A DNA stretch of 64,000 bases, from the NCBI RefSeq assembly GCF_016862395.1, contig NZ_BOMW01000008.1, positions 91,240 through 155,239 on the forward strand, written 5' to 3'. The notes beneath the pieces were generated by a model. The model was not told the origin of the DNA and did not search any database. It worked only from the letters and a program-made list of their open reading frames with translations. Positions 34,938-42,885 of this stretch are shown here, piece by piece. The stretch's first letter is position 1. The number at the start of each line of letters is the position of its first letter. Made by a program: the position numbers and the translations under genes. The stretch is from Actinoplanes siamensis. GTDB taxonomy: Bacteria; Actinomycetota; Actinomycetes; Mycobacteriales; Micromonosporaceae.

Positions 34938-36383
34938 GTGAGCGCTTCACCTTCACCGGACGTCGATCTGGTCACGCTCGGGCAGCGTCTGCGGCATCTG
35001 CGACGGTCCAAGGGCCTGACGCTGGAGCAGCTCAGCGCGGCGGCCGGCCGGGCGCCGTCGCAGCTGTCGCTGATCGAGAACGGCAAGCGCGAGCCGAAGC
35101 TCTCCGTGCTGCAGGCGCTCGCCGCCGCGCTCGGGGTGACCCTGCAGGACCTGCTGCGCGCCGAGGCGCCGAGCCGGCGGGCCGCCCTGGAGATCGAGCT
35201 GACGCATCTGCAGAAGAACCCCGCTTATTCCGCTCTCGGCCTGCCGGTCGTCAAGGGCGGCCGGCGGCTGCCCGCGGATGCCCTGGAGGCCCTGATCGGG
35301 CTGCACCGCGAGCTCAACCGGGTGCTCACCGAGCAGAGCGCCACCCCGGAGGTGGCCCGGCGGGCGAACGCGCAACTGCGGGTGGAGATGCGCCGGCGCA
35401 ACAACTACTTCGCCGAGATCGAGGCCGCCGCGAACGACATCCTCCGGTCGGTACGGCATCCGACCGGCCCGCTGTCCCAGCGCGGCATCCTGGACATCGC
35501 CGCGCAGGTCGGGTTCACCCTGCACTACGTGAACGACCTGCCCAGCTCCACCCGCTCGGTGACCGACCTGAAGAACCGCCGGATCTATCTGCCGCAGGTG
35601 GCGAGCGGCCGCGGCCACGACCCGCGCGGGGTGGTGCTGCAGACGCTCGGGCACTTCGTGCTCGGCCACAACGACCCGGCCGACTACGGGGACTTCCTGC
35701 GCCAGCGGGTCGAGGTGAACTACTTCGCGGCGGCGCTGCTGATGCCGGAACGGTTCGCGGTGGACTTCCTCACCGCGGCCAAGGCCGACCGGGCGCTGGC
35801 CATCGACGACTTCCGTGACGCGTTCGGGGTGTCGTACGAGACGGCGGCGCACCGGTTCACCAACCTGGCGACCCAGCACTTCGGGATCCCGGTGCACTTC
35901 GCGCGGGTGCACGAGAGCGGGATCGTCTACAAGGCGTACGAGAACGACAACGTGCGTTTCCCGTCCGATGTGACGGGCGCGATCGAGGGCCAGCCGGTGT
36001 GCCGGAAGTGGGCGTCCCGGACGGTGTTCGAGGCCGACGATCCGTATTCGTCGTTCTATCAGTTCACCGACACCGTGGCGGGGACCTACTGGTGCACCGT
36101 GCACGTGGAGTCCACGCGGTCCGGGGAGTTCTCGGTGACGGTCGGGACACCGTACGAGCACGCGCGCTGGTTCCGGGGCGGGGACGTGTCCGGGCGCACC
36201 GTCTCCACCTGTCCCGATCCGGACTGCTGCCGGCGGCCGCCGGCGCCGCTGGTGGACCGCTGGGCCGGGAACGCCTGGCCGTCGGCGCGGGTGCACTCGC
36301 ACCTGCTCGCGGCCCTGCCGCCGGGGACGTTCCCGGGCGTCGACAACCGGGATGTGTACGACTTCCTGGACCGCCGGGCCTGA
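34938..36383 (+). CDS. ramB: RamB-type acetate-metabolism regulator (XRE + ScfR-like)
   Basis: A 481-residue regulator, close to corynebacterial RamB in length. The N-terminal XRE HTH (LGQRLRHLRRSKGLTLEQLS, PSQLSLIENGKREPKLSVLQ) is followed by a linker and a peptidase-like ImmA/IrrE region in which the usual H-E-x-x-H is degenerate (VLQTLGHFVLGHND: G for E). The C-terminal domain has a CxDPDCC cluster (STCPDPDCCRRPP) that could bind metal. GTG 34938 is chosen; TTG 34929 would add three residues. Position opposite aceA-aceB fits direct control of the shunt. Confidence 0.9.
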   Translation: MSASPSPDVDLVTLGQRLRHLRRSKGLTLEQLSAAAGRAPSQLSLIENGKREPKLSVLQALAAALGVTLQDLLRAEAPSRRAALEIELTHLQKNPAYSALGLPVVKGGRRLPADALEALIGLHRELNRVLTEQSATPEVARRANAQLRVEMRRRNNYFAEIEAAANDILRSVRHPTGPLSQRGILDIAAQVGFTLHYVNDLPSSTRSVTDLKNRRIYLPQVASGRGHDPRGVVLQTLGHFVLGHNDPADYGDFLRQRVEVNYFAAALLMPERFAVDFLTAAKADRALAIDDFRDAFGVSYETAAHRFTNLATQHFGIPVHFARVHESGIVYKAYENDNVRFPSDVTGAIEGQPVCRKWASRTVFEADDPYSSFYQFTDTVAGTYWCTVHVESTRSGEFSVTVGTPYEHARWFRGGDVSGRTVSTCPDPDCCRRPPAPLVDRWAGNAWPSARVHSHLLAALPPGTFPGVDNRDVYDFLDRRA

Positions 36384-36547
36384 ACCAGCCGCGGGCGCGG
36401 CATCGCCGGCCGTCCGGCGCCGCCGACGTCCTTCTCCGCTGAGCGGCCCGACCGCCGGTGCCCTCGGTGGTGATCGAGCGGACCGGCGACCCGGGGCCCG
36501 CTCGGTGCGTACCTGGCGAGGCTTGTGGGTGTTGCCCTAAAGATTCC

Positions 36548-36585
36548 TTAACAGTGTTTACTGTTAACTACATTTCATTTACGTT
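36548..36585 (+). promoter_or_regulatory. Promoter and AT-rich inverted repeat upstream of the LPMO gene
   Basis: TTAACAGT-GTTT-ACTGTTAA (36548-36567) is a perfect inverted repeat in an AT-rich island. A candidate promoter TTTACT (36557-36562) / TACGTT (36580-36585), spacing 17, overlaps it, so a repressor is likely. The repeat is not a DasR (dre) or CebR site. The rest of 36384-36626 shows nothing else. Confidence 0.55.
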
Positions 36586-36626
36586 GATGAACACGTCGTC
36601 CCTCCTCTTCAGGCAAGGAGCTCCTG

Positions 36627-37370
36627 ATGAGACGCCGATTCACCCTGCCCGCCCTGACCGTCGCGGCGGTCACCGGTTCCCTGTTGGTAGCCGCCTCCCC
36701 GGCGTTCGCGCACGGCTACATCTCCTCCCCGCCCAGCCGCCAGGCCAACTGCGCCAGCGGCAAGGTCGCCAACTGCGGCGACATCATCTACGAGCCGCAG
36801 AGCGTCGAGGCGCCGAAGGGCTCCACCCAGTGCAACGGTGGCGGCAGCCGGTTCGCCGTGCTCAACGACAACAGCAAGAACTGGCCGGCCGCCAGCGTCG
36901 GCCAGACGGTCACCTTCAACTGGACCCTGACCGCCCGGCACTCGACCTCGACCTGGGAATACTTCATCGGCAACACGCTGCTCGCGTCGTTCAACGACGG
37001 CGGCGCGCAGCCCGGCGCCACCAAGTCGCACACGGTCAGCATGAGGGGCTTCACCGGCCGGCAGACCGTGCTCGCGCGGTGGAACATCGCGGACACGGTG
37101 AACGCGTTCTACTCCTGCGTGGACCTGAACATCGGCGGCGGGGCGTCGAACCCGACCCCCACGCCGGCCCCGACGGCGACGCCCACCCCGGCACCCACCG
37201 CGACCACCCCGCCGGGCAACCCGGGCAGCACCACCTGGGCGGCCGGGACCACCTACAAGGCCGGGGACAAGGTCACCTACGCGGGCCGGTCCTACCAGTG
37301 CCGGCAGCCGCACACCGCGATCAGCGGCTGGGAGCCGCCCAACGTGCCGGCTTTGTGGACCGCGCTGTAG
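36627..37370 (+). CDS. AA10 lytic polysaccharide monooxygenase with CBM5/12
   Basis: A secreted copper enzyme that oxidatively breaks crystalline polysaccharide. The signal peptide ends at AFA, leaving His as the mature N-terminus (HGYISSPPSRQ), which with the second His in LTARHSTSTWEYF forms the histidine brace. The catalytic domain spans about 29-170. A Thr/Pro-rich linker (PTPTPAPTATPTP) follows, then a CBM5/12 (TTWAAGTTYKAGDKVTYAGR with aromatic WEPP) that normally binds chitin. ATG 36627 follows AAGGAG at six bases. Chitin is the most likely substrate; cellulose activity cannot be excluded. Confidence 0.93.
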   Translation: MRRRFTLPALTVAAVTGSLLVAASPAFAHGYISSPPSRQANCASGKVANCGDIIYEPQSVEAPKGSTQCNGGGSRFAVLNDNSKNWPAASVGQTVTFNWTLTARHSTSTWEYFIGNTLLASFNDGGAQPGATKSHTVSMRGFTGRQTVLARWNIADTVNAFYSCVDLNIGGGASNPTPTPAPTATPTPAPTATTPPGNPGSTTWAAGTTYKAGDKVTYAGRSYQCRQPHTAISGWEPPNVPALWTAL

Positions 37371-37372
37371 TC

Positions 37373-37963
37373 ATGGTTCTTCTCGGACAGTCGAGCGGCC
37401 CGGTTCGCCGGGCCGTCTCGGCCTCGACCGCGGCGGTCCTGCTCGCCGGGTGCTCGTCGGCGCCGGCTCCCGCGCCGGCCCCGGTCGCGTCCGCCGCGGC
37501 CACCGACACCGACGTGATGTTCCTGCAGATGGGGCTGGCGCAGATCGCCGAAGGGGACCGGGTGGCCGCGCTCGCCGCGGAACGCGCCGACAACCCGGAG
37601 ATCAGGGCGATCGCGGGGGAGCTGCGCGGGCAGTGGAAGGACGAGAGCGGCACCATGCGGCGCTGGCTGCTGGGCTGGTCGGCATCGGTCACCGCCGACC
37701 CGTCGGCCGGCGCGCACGCGGGACATGGGGACCTGCACGCGCTGCGCGAGTCCGACTTCGCGCAACTCGCGGCCATGCGAGGGGCGGATTTCGATCGTAC
37801 GGCGGTCAGCCTCCTGCTCGGCAATCTGCACAACGGTATGGAGACGCTGCGGATGGAGTCGGCGTCCGGCGGCTATCCGCCGGCGAGGAACCTCGCCACG
37901 ACGATGACCGCCACCCGTCAGTCCCAGATCCAGCGGTTGCTGCAGCTCGCGGCGTCCGGCTAG
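37373..37963 (+). CDS. DUF305-family lipoprotein lacking the HH motif
   Basis: A 196-residue lipoprotein (lipobox LAGC near residue 27, then an Ala/Pro linker). The helical core DVMFLQMGLAQIAEGDRVAA, DNPEIRAIAGELRGQWKDE and the closing ARNLATTMTATRQSQIQRLL follow the DUF305 pattern, but the usual MMIPHHxQA metal-binding histidines are replaced by MGLAQIAEG. Other histidines (HAGHGDLHAL, LHNGM) remain and might substitute. It starts two bases after the LPMO stop, so it may be co-transcribed. LPMO needs copper, and DUF305 proteins often occur with copper genes, so a copper link is possible but inferred. Confidence 0.75.
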   Translation: MVLLGQSSGPVRRAVSASTAAVLLAGCSSAPAPAPAPVASAAATDTDVMFLQMGLAQIAEGDRVAALAAERADNPEIRAIAGELRGQWKDESGTMRRWLLGWSASVTADPSAGAHAGHGDLHALRESDFAQLAAMRGADFDRTAVSLLLGNLHNGMETLRMESASGGYPPARNLATTMTATRQSQIQRLLQLAASG

Positions 37964-38940
37964 GCGAGTACGGTCGGCGGCGTGCCGGAGCTGATCGTGC
38001 CCACCGCGCCGCCGCCACCAGCGGTGAGCGGATTCGGCGGCAGCGACCGGACCGCCTCCCGCAGCGTCTGCAGCAGCGCCGCCGCCAGCGCGGAGGGGCG
38101 CCTCCTCGGCGTCGCCACCCCGACGAACCGGCACGGCGCGGGCGGCCGCAGCGGCACCGCCACCAGGCCGGCCGGATCCATGGTCAACGCCACCTCCGGG
38201 ACCGCGCTGATCCCCACGCCGGCCCGCACCAGCGACTGCGCGAACTGGTAGTCCGTCCCGCGGCACGCCGTCCGCATCTCGAACCCGGCCAGCGCCGCGT
38301 AGTGCTGCAGCAGGTCGCTCTGCCAGATGCAGCCGGAGACCCAGCGCTCCTCGGCCAGGTCGGCGATCGCCAGGCTCCGTGCGCCGGCCAGCGGATGGTC
38401 CGCCGCCATCACGATCCACATCGGGTCGTCCAGCACCGGCGTCCAGACCAGCCCGGACCTGTCGCCGTCGACGACCGGCGGCGGGCCGTCGAAGTGGTAG
38501 GCCAGCGCCAGCTCGGCGGCGCCGGACCGGACCAGCGGCAGGCTGTCCTCCGGCTCGCTCTCGATCACGGTGAGCTCGACGCCCGGGTGCGCCGTCGCGA
38601 ACCGGATCAGCGCGGACGGCAGCAGCCGCTGCCCGCCGCTGGTGAACGTCGCCACGGTCAGCTTCCCGGTGCGCGCGGTCGCCAGCCGGTCGATCTCGCG
38701 CTGCGCGGTGACCAGCTCGGCGGTGATCGCCTCGGCGGCGTCGATCAGCACCAGGCCGGCCTCGGTCAGCTCCACGCCGCGGGTGCTGCGCCGCACGACG
38801 GCTGTGCCCAGGCCCCGCTCCAGGGCGCTGATCTGCTGGGACACCGCGGACGGGGTGAGCCGCAGCTCGGCCGCCGCCCGGTTGAAGCTGCCCTGCCGGG
38901 CGACCTCGGAGAGCACCTGCAGCCGCCGGGAGTCGATCAT
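37960..38940 (-). CDS. LysR-family transcriptional regulator
   Basis: A 326-residue regulator. The HTH is at the N-terminus (RRLQVLSEVARQGSFNRAAA, TPSAVSQQISALERGLG), followed by two substrate-binding subdomains (TFTSGGQRLLPSALIRFATA, DPMWIVMAADHPLAG). It is divergent from the EamA exporter at 39005, with 64 bases between starts, the usual layout for LysR control of a neighbour. A proline/glycine-rich tail follows the last helix. The effector is unknown; by context it may be an amino acid or metabolite exported by the EamA protein. Confidence 0.93.
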   Translation of the reverse strand: MIDSRRLQVLSEVARQGSFNRAAAELRLTPSAVSQQISALERGLGTAVVRRSTRGVELTEAGLVLIDAAEAITAELVTAQREIDRLATARTGKLTVATFTSGGQRLLPSALIRFATAHPGVELTVIESEPEDSLPLVRSGAAELALAYHFDGPPPVVDGDRSGLVWTPVLDDPMWIVMAADHPLAGARSLAIADLAEERWVSGCIWQSDLLQHYAALAGFEMRTACRGTDYQFAQSLVRAGVGISAVPEVALTMDPAGLVAVPLRPPAPCRFVGVATPRRRPSALAAALLQTLREAVRSLPPNPLTAGGGGAVGTISSGTPPTVLA

Positions 38941-38962
38941 CAGTTTTCCTTAGTACGACATC

Positions 38963-38986
38963 AGTAAGTCAGCACTACCGCTTACT
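38963..38986. promoter_or_regulatory. LysR-type inverted repeat in the lysR/eamA gap
   Basis: AGTAAG (38963-38968) and CTTACT (38981-38986) form an interrupted palindrome with a 12-base spacer, flanked by further TAGTA/TACT half-sites. Position between divergent starts suits a LysR recognition site. Confidence 0.5.
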
Positions 38987-39004
38987 ACCGTACAAAGGAA
39001 TCCT

Positions 39005-39895
39005 GTGGGGGTGAATCGTCGTGCCTGGCTCCTGTTCGTCCTCGTCTCCGTGCTGTGGGGCATCCCGTACTTCCTGATCAAGATCGCCATCGACGACCTC
39101 TCGCCGATGCTGGTGGTCGCCGGCCGCTGCGCCATCGCCGCGGCGGCCCTGCTCCCGGTCGCCGCGCTGCGCGGCAGCCTGCCCGCGCTGCGCGGTCGGC
39201 TCCCGGTGACCGGCCTGCTCGCGCTGGTCCACATCGTGGGTCCGTTCCTGCTCATCACGTACGGCGAGCAGCACATCAGCTCCTCGCTGACAGGCATCCT
39301 GATCGCGATCGAGCCGGTCGTCATCGCGCTCCTGATGGCCGGCTCCGAGCCGATCACCAACCTGCGCCTGGCCGGCCTGGTCGCCGGCTTCGCCGGGGTG
39401 GTCATCCTGGTCGGGCTCGACGTGTCCGGCGACCGGTGGGGCCTGATCGGCGCCGGGATGGTCCTGCTCGCCGCCCTCAGCTACGCCTACGCCACCAAGC
39501 TGGTCCAGCAGCACGTCGCCGACGTCCCGCCGGACGCGCTGACGGCGGCCACCACCACGATCAGCACGCTGGTGCTGATCCCGTTCGCGCTGTTCCACCT
39601 GCCGCCGGCGGGCAGCGTGGGCGCGGACTCCTGGCTGGCCCTGGGCGGGCTGGGGGTGCTGTGCACCGCGCTGGCGATGCTCGCGTTCTACCGGTTGATC
39701 GGGCTGGCCGGTTCCAACAAAGCGGGCCTGGTGACGTATGTCAACCCGGTGGTGGCGGCGCTCCTCGGTGTCGCTCTCCTGCACGAGCCGGTCGGGGTGG
39801 GGACGGTGGCGGGCTTCCTGCTGATCGTCGCGGGTTGCTGGCTCTCCACCCGCCCGGCCCGGAGCCCCGCCGAGATCCCCGTGAACGCCGTCTGA
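39005..39895 (+). CDS. EamA/DMT-family exporter
   Basis: A 296-residue drug/metabolite transporter with ten predicted membrane helices in two EamA repeats. Markers: LLFVLVSVLWGIPYFLIKIA, a GEQHISSSLTGILIAIEPVV segment in repeat 1, and YVNPVVAALLGVALLHEPVG in repeat 2. GTG 39005 follows AAAGGA. Likely substrates are amino acids or small metabolites. Divergent LysR gives probable regulation. Confidence 0.92.
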   Translation: MGVNRRAWLLFVLVSVLWGIPYFLIKIAIDDLSPMLVVAGRCAIAAAALLPVAALRGSLPALRGRLPVTGLLALVHIVGPFLLITYGEQHISSSLTGILIAIEPVVIALLMAGSEPITNLRLAGLVAGFAGVVILVGLDVSGDRWGLIGAGMVLLAALSYAYATKLVQQHVADVPPDALTAATTTISTLVLIPFALFHLPPAGSVGADSWLALGGLGVLCTALAMLAFYRLIGLAGSNKAGLVTYVNPVVAALLGVALLHEPVGVGTVAGFLLIVAGCWLSTRPARSPAEIPVNAV

Positions 39896-39928
39896 CCGCC
39901 CACCCACGGCCCTGCCGGCCCGACCCCA

Positions 39929-40011
39929 CCCGGTCCGCGCCGCCCGGTCCGCGCCGCCCGGTCCGCGCCGCCCGGTCCGCGCCGCCCGGTCCGCCTGTCC
40001 GGTCCGCGCCG
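39929..40011. repeat. 14-bp tandem repeat between convergent genes
   Basis: CCCGGTCCGCGCCG is repeated four times perfectly (39929-39984) and twice imperfectly to 40011. It fills most of the gap between the EamA stop and the convergent regulator gene. The rest of 39896-40179 holds no gene. Confidence 0.85.
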
Positions 40012-40179
40012 CGCGGCCGCGCCGGACCTGCCCGGCTGGCGTCCGGAGACACCTCTGGACGCCGGCCCCGGCTGTTCGCCTGGTCCTGAGAGGTGTGTCA
40101 GGCCGCGAGGTGACTCTGGGCGCCAGCCGCAAGCGTGCCGGCCGGGCGTCGAAGGTGTGTCCTCCAGGTACGGAACCGG

Positions 40180-40818
40180 TCAGCTCACCAGGCGACGCTC
40201 CCAGACCCAGGCCGCGATCTCCACCCGGTTCCGGGTGCCCAGCTTCTGATGGACGCTCCCCAGATGCGTCTTCACGGTGCCGATCGAGATGAACAGCTCC
40301 TTGGCGATCTCCGCGTTGGTCTGTCCGCGAGCGATCAGCCGAACCACCTCCAACTCCCGCGGCGAGAGCCCCCCGTCGTCGGCGCGCGGCTGCGGCGCGG
40401 TCAGGTGCTGCAGCAGACGGACCGTGATCGACGGGCTGATCAGCGCGTCCCCGGAGACCGCCGCGCGGACCGCCTCGACCAGCAGCGCCGGGCCGGAGTC
40501 CTTGAGCAGGAAGCCGGCCGCCCCGTTGCGCAGCGCCGAGTGCACGTACTCGTCGAGGTCGAACGTGGTGACCACGACCACCTTGATCGGGTCGGCCACG
40601 CCCGGGCCGGCGAGCAGCCGCAACGCCTGCAGGCCGTCCATCCGGGGCATGCGGATGTCGAAGAGCGCCACGTCCGGGCGGAGCCGGCGGGCCGCCTCGA
40701 CCGCCTCGACGCCGTCGGAGGCCTCGCCGACCACCTCCATGTCCGGCTGCGCGCCGATGATCATGCCGAAGCCGGTCCGGACCATCGCCTGGTCGTCGGC
40801 TACCAGTACCCGTATCAC
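40180..40818 (-). CDS. LuxR/NarL-family response regulator (DesR/LiaR-like)
   Basis: A 212-residue regulator paired with the kinase just upstream. Receiver: VLVADDQAMVRTGFG, phospho-Asp in VALFDIRMPRMDG, Lys in FLLKDS. HTH: LSPRELEVVRLIARGQTNAE, SIGTVKTHLGSVHQKLGTRN. The start is GTG 40818, 15 bases after the kinase stop. It probably controls the divergent ABC exporter at 42118, the same plan as the 1-5 kb module but with the HK/RR and ABC arms swapped in direction. Confidence 0.93.
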   Translation of the reverse strand: MIRVLVADDQAMVRTGFGMIIGAQPDMEVVGEASDGVEAVEAARRLRPDVALFDIRMPRMDGLQALRLLAGPGVADPIKVVVVTTFDLDEYVHSALRNGAAGFLLKDSGPALLVEAVRAAVSGDALISPSITVRLLQHLTAPQPRADDGGLSPRELEVVRLIARGQTNAEIAKELFISIGTVKTHLGSVHQKLGTRNRVEIAAWVWERRLVS

Positions 40819-40833
40819 CAGTGCATCCTCACC

Positions 40834-41967
40834 TCAGAGCGGAAAGACCGCGTCGACGACCCAGCCGCCGTCGACCCCCGGGCCGGACGCGATCCGGCCG
40901 CCCGCGGCGCGGACCCGCTCGGTCAGGCCGACCAGACCGTACCCCGGCCGGTCCAGCGAGGGCCGCGGCGCCGGACCGTCGTTCGCGACCCGGACCAGCA
41001 ACTGGTCCTTGGCCCGCCGGACCCAGATGTCGACAGCGGTGGCCTGCGGCGCGTGCTGGCGCACGTTGGTCAGGGCCTCCATCACGACCCGGTACACCGA
41101 GGTGGACACCTCGACCGGCAGGCCGTGCGGGTCGCCCTCCAGGTGCAGCCGGCCCGGTGGGCCGCCGGCCGCGGTGAACTGCTCGGCGAGGGCCGCCAGC
41201 TCCGGGACGCCGGCCACCGGGGCCAGCGGCGCGTCCGGTCGTGATTCCGGATCGCGCAGCACGCCGACCATCCGGCGCATCGACGCCATGGTCTCCGTGC
41301 CGGCCTGTTCGATCTGTTCCAGGGCCAGCAGGACCCGCTTCGGGTCCTGCTCGGCGACGAACCGCGCGCCCTGCGCCTGCACGACGATCCCTGTCACGTG
41401 GTGGGCGATGAAGTCGTGCAGGTCGCGGGCGAACTCGGCGCGCTGCTCGGAGCGGACCGAATCGAGCGCGCGCTGCCGGTTGCCGGCCATCATGCGCAGC
41501 GTGACGCCCAGCCCGATGGCGGCGGCCGCGCCGAGCGCCTGGATCAGGCAGAACGTGCCGTAGATGGTGGTGTGCCCGGCGCGCAGCGGCATCACGCTGA
41601 CCGCGGCGCCGGTGATCACCAGCGCGACGACCGCCGGGCCGGGCTGCGCGGTGCGGGCCACCAGGGCGAGCACGACCAGCAGCGCGGCCGACTCGGCCAG
41701 GCCCCACAGCCCGCCGTAGGGATCGGCGAGCGCGAGCATCGCGGTGACCGTCAGGGACACCAGGGAGACAGCGATCGCGGCGGCCGGCAGCATCCGCGAG
41801 CCGGGCCGGTAGTGCGGCAGCCAGACCGCGGCGGCCGCCACCGCGAGCAGCACCTGGCCGCCGAAGAGCCGGCTCACGCTCATGCTGGCGGTCACGTCCA
41901 CCAGGCCGATCAGGGCCATCGCGCCCAGCCCGGCCACCTGCAGGACACCAACGAGAATGCGGTTCAT
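40834..41967 (-). CDS. Sensor histidine kinase (DesK/HisKA_3-like)
   Basis: A 377-residue kinase with about five to six membrane helices and almost no extracellular domain, as in intramembrane-sensing kinases. Phospho-acceptor helix: EFARDLHDFIAHHVTGIVVQ. HATPase: VVMEALTNVRQHAPQATAV, a VANDGPAPRPS G-box and GYGLVGLTERV. ATG 41967 is 150 bases from the divergent ABC ATPase gene. Such kinases often sense cell-wall antibiotics or membrane state and regulate an adjacent ABC transporter; here that is inference. Confidence 0.91.
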   Translation of the reverse strand: MNRILVGVLQVAGLGAMALIGLVDVTASMSVSRLFGGQVLLAVAAAAVWLPHYRPGSRMLPAAAIAVSLVSLTVTAMLALADPYGGLWGLAESAALLVVLALVARTAQPGPAVVALVITGAAVSVMPLRAGHTTIYGTFCLIQALGAAAAIGLGVTLRMMAGNRQRALDSVRSEQRAEFARDLHDFIAHHVTGIVVQAQGARFVAEQDPKRVLLALEQIEQAGTETMASMRRMVGVLRDPESRPDAPLAPVAGVPELAALAEQFTAAGGPPGRLHLEGDPHGLPVEVSTSVYRVVMEALTNVRQHAPQATAVDIWVRRAKDQLLVRVANDGPAPRPSLDRPGYGLVGLTERVRAAGGRIASGPGVDGGWVVDAVFPL

Positions 41968-42117
41968 CGTGACCCAGCGTAGGTGGACGACCCCGGGTCC
42001 CCATCGGCCGAAAGTAAGAGTCGCCGCGCCCTGAAGCCCGACCGGGAGCCGATGTGCCGGCCGCTGCCGATCGATCAGGATTCCTCCCGTCCGGTTCCCA
42101 GCTTTCCTGGAGCTTTC

Positions 42118-42885
42118 ATGCAGACGCAGTCCTCACCTCCGGCCGCCCGGGACGCCCTGGCGGCGGTCGCGGCCGTCGACCTGGTGAAGGTGTACGGCAC
42201 CGGTGACACCGCGGTACGCGCCCTCGACGGGGTCACTGTCGGCTTCGAGCGCGCCCGGTTCACCGCGATCATGGGACCGTCCGGGTCCGGCAAGTCCACG
42301 CTGATGCACTGCCTGGCCGGGCTGGACACGGCCAGCTCCGGCCAGGTGCTGCTCGGCGGCAGCGACCTGACCAAGCAGTCCGACAAGGTGCTCACCAAGG
42401 TGCGCCGGGAGCGGATCGGCTTCGTCTTCCAGTCGTTCAACCTGCTGCCGCAGCTCACCGCGGCCCGCAACATCACGCTGCCGCTGGACCTGAGCGGCCG
42501 GAAACCGGACGCCGAACTGCTGGACCGGCTGGTCACCACGCTCGGCCTGGTCGGCCGCCTCGGGCACCTGCCCAGCGAGCTCTCCGGCGGCCAGCAGCAG
42601 CGGGTCGCGCTGGCCCGGGCGCTGGTGTCGCGGCCCGAGGTGCTCTTCGCCGACGAGCCGACCGGCAACCTGGACTCCCGGTCCGGCGCCGAGGTGCTGG
42701 GCCTGCTCCGCGACTCGGCCCGGCAGTTGGGCCAGACGATCGTGATGGTCACCCACGACCCGGGCGCGGCCGCCTACGCCGACCGGGTGGTGCTGCTCGC
42801 CGACGGGCAACTGGCCGGGGAGATCCACCAGCCGGACATCGCCTCGGTGACCGACGCCCTGCAGCAGCTGGCGAGTGCCCGATGA
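42118..42885 (+). CDS. ABC transporter ATPase, MacB/LolD-like (second module)
   Basis: A 255-residue ATPase with Walker A (GPSGSGKS), signature ([15 protein letters not shown]), Walker B (VLFADEPTG) and H-loop (MVTHDP). It couples by ATGA overlap to the FtsX permease. ATG 42118 (MQTQSSPPA) is chosen; a frame extension to 41983 has no support. It is a clear paralogue of the ATPase at 1868-2620. Confidence 0.93.
   Translation: MQTQSSPPAARDALAAVAAVDLVKVYGTGDTAVRALDGVTVGFERARFTAIMGPSGSGKSTLMHCLAGLDTASSGQVLLGGSDLTKQSDKVLTKVRRERIGFVFQSFNLLPQLTAARNITLPLDLSGRKPDAELLDRLVTTLGLVGRLGHLPSELSGGQQQRVALARALVSRPEVLFADEPTGNLDSRSGAEVLGLLRDSARQLGQTIVMVTHDPGAAAYADRVVLLADGQLAGEIHQPDIASVTDALQQLASAR

Noticed and set aside
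36458..37372. A 305-codon upstream extension of the DUF305 protein
   Set aside because: It overlaps the LPMO in another frame; the lipoprotein signal begins at ATG 37373.
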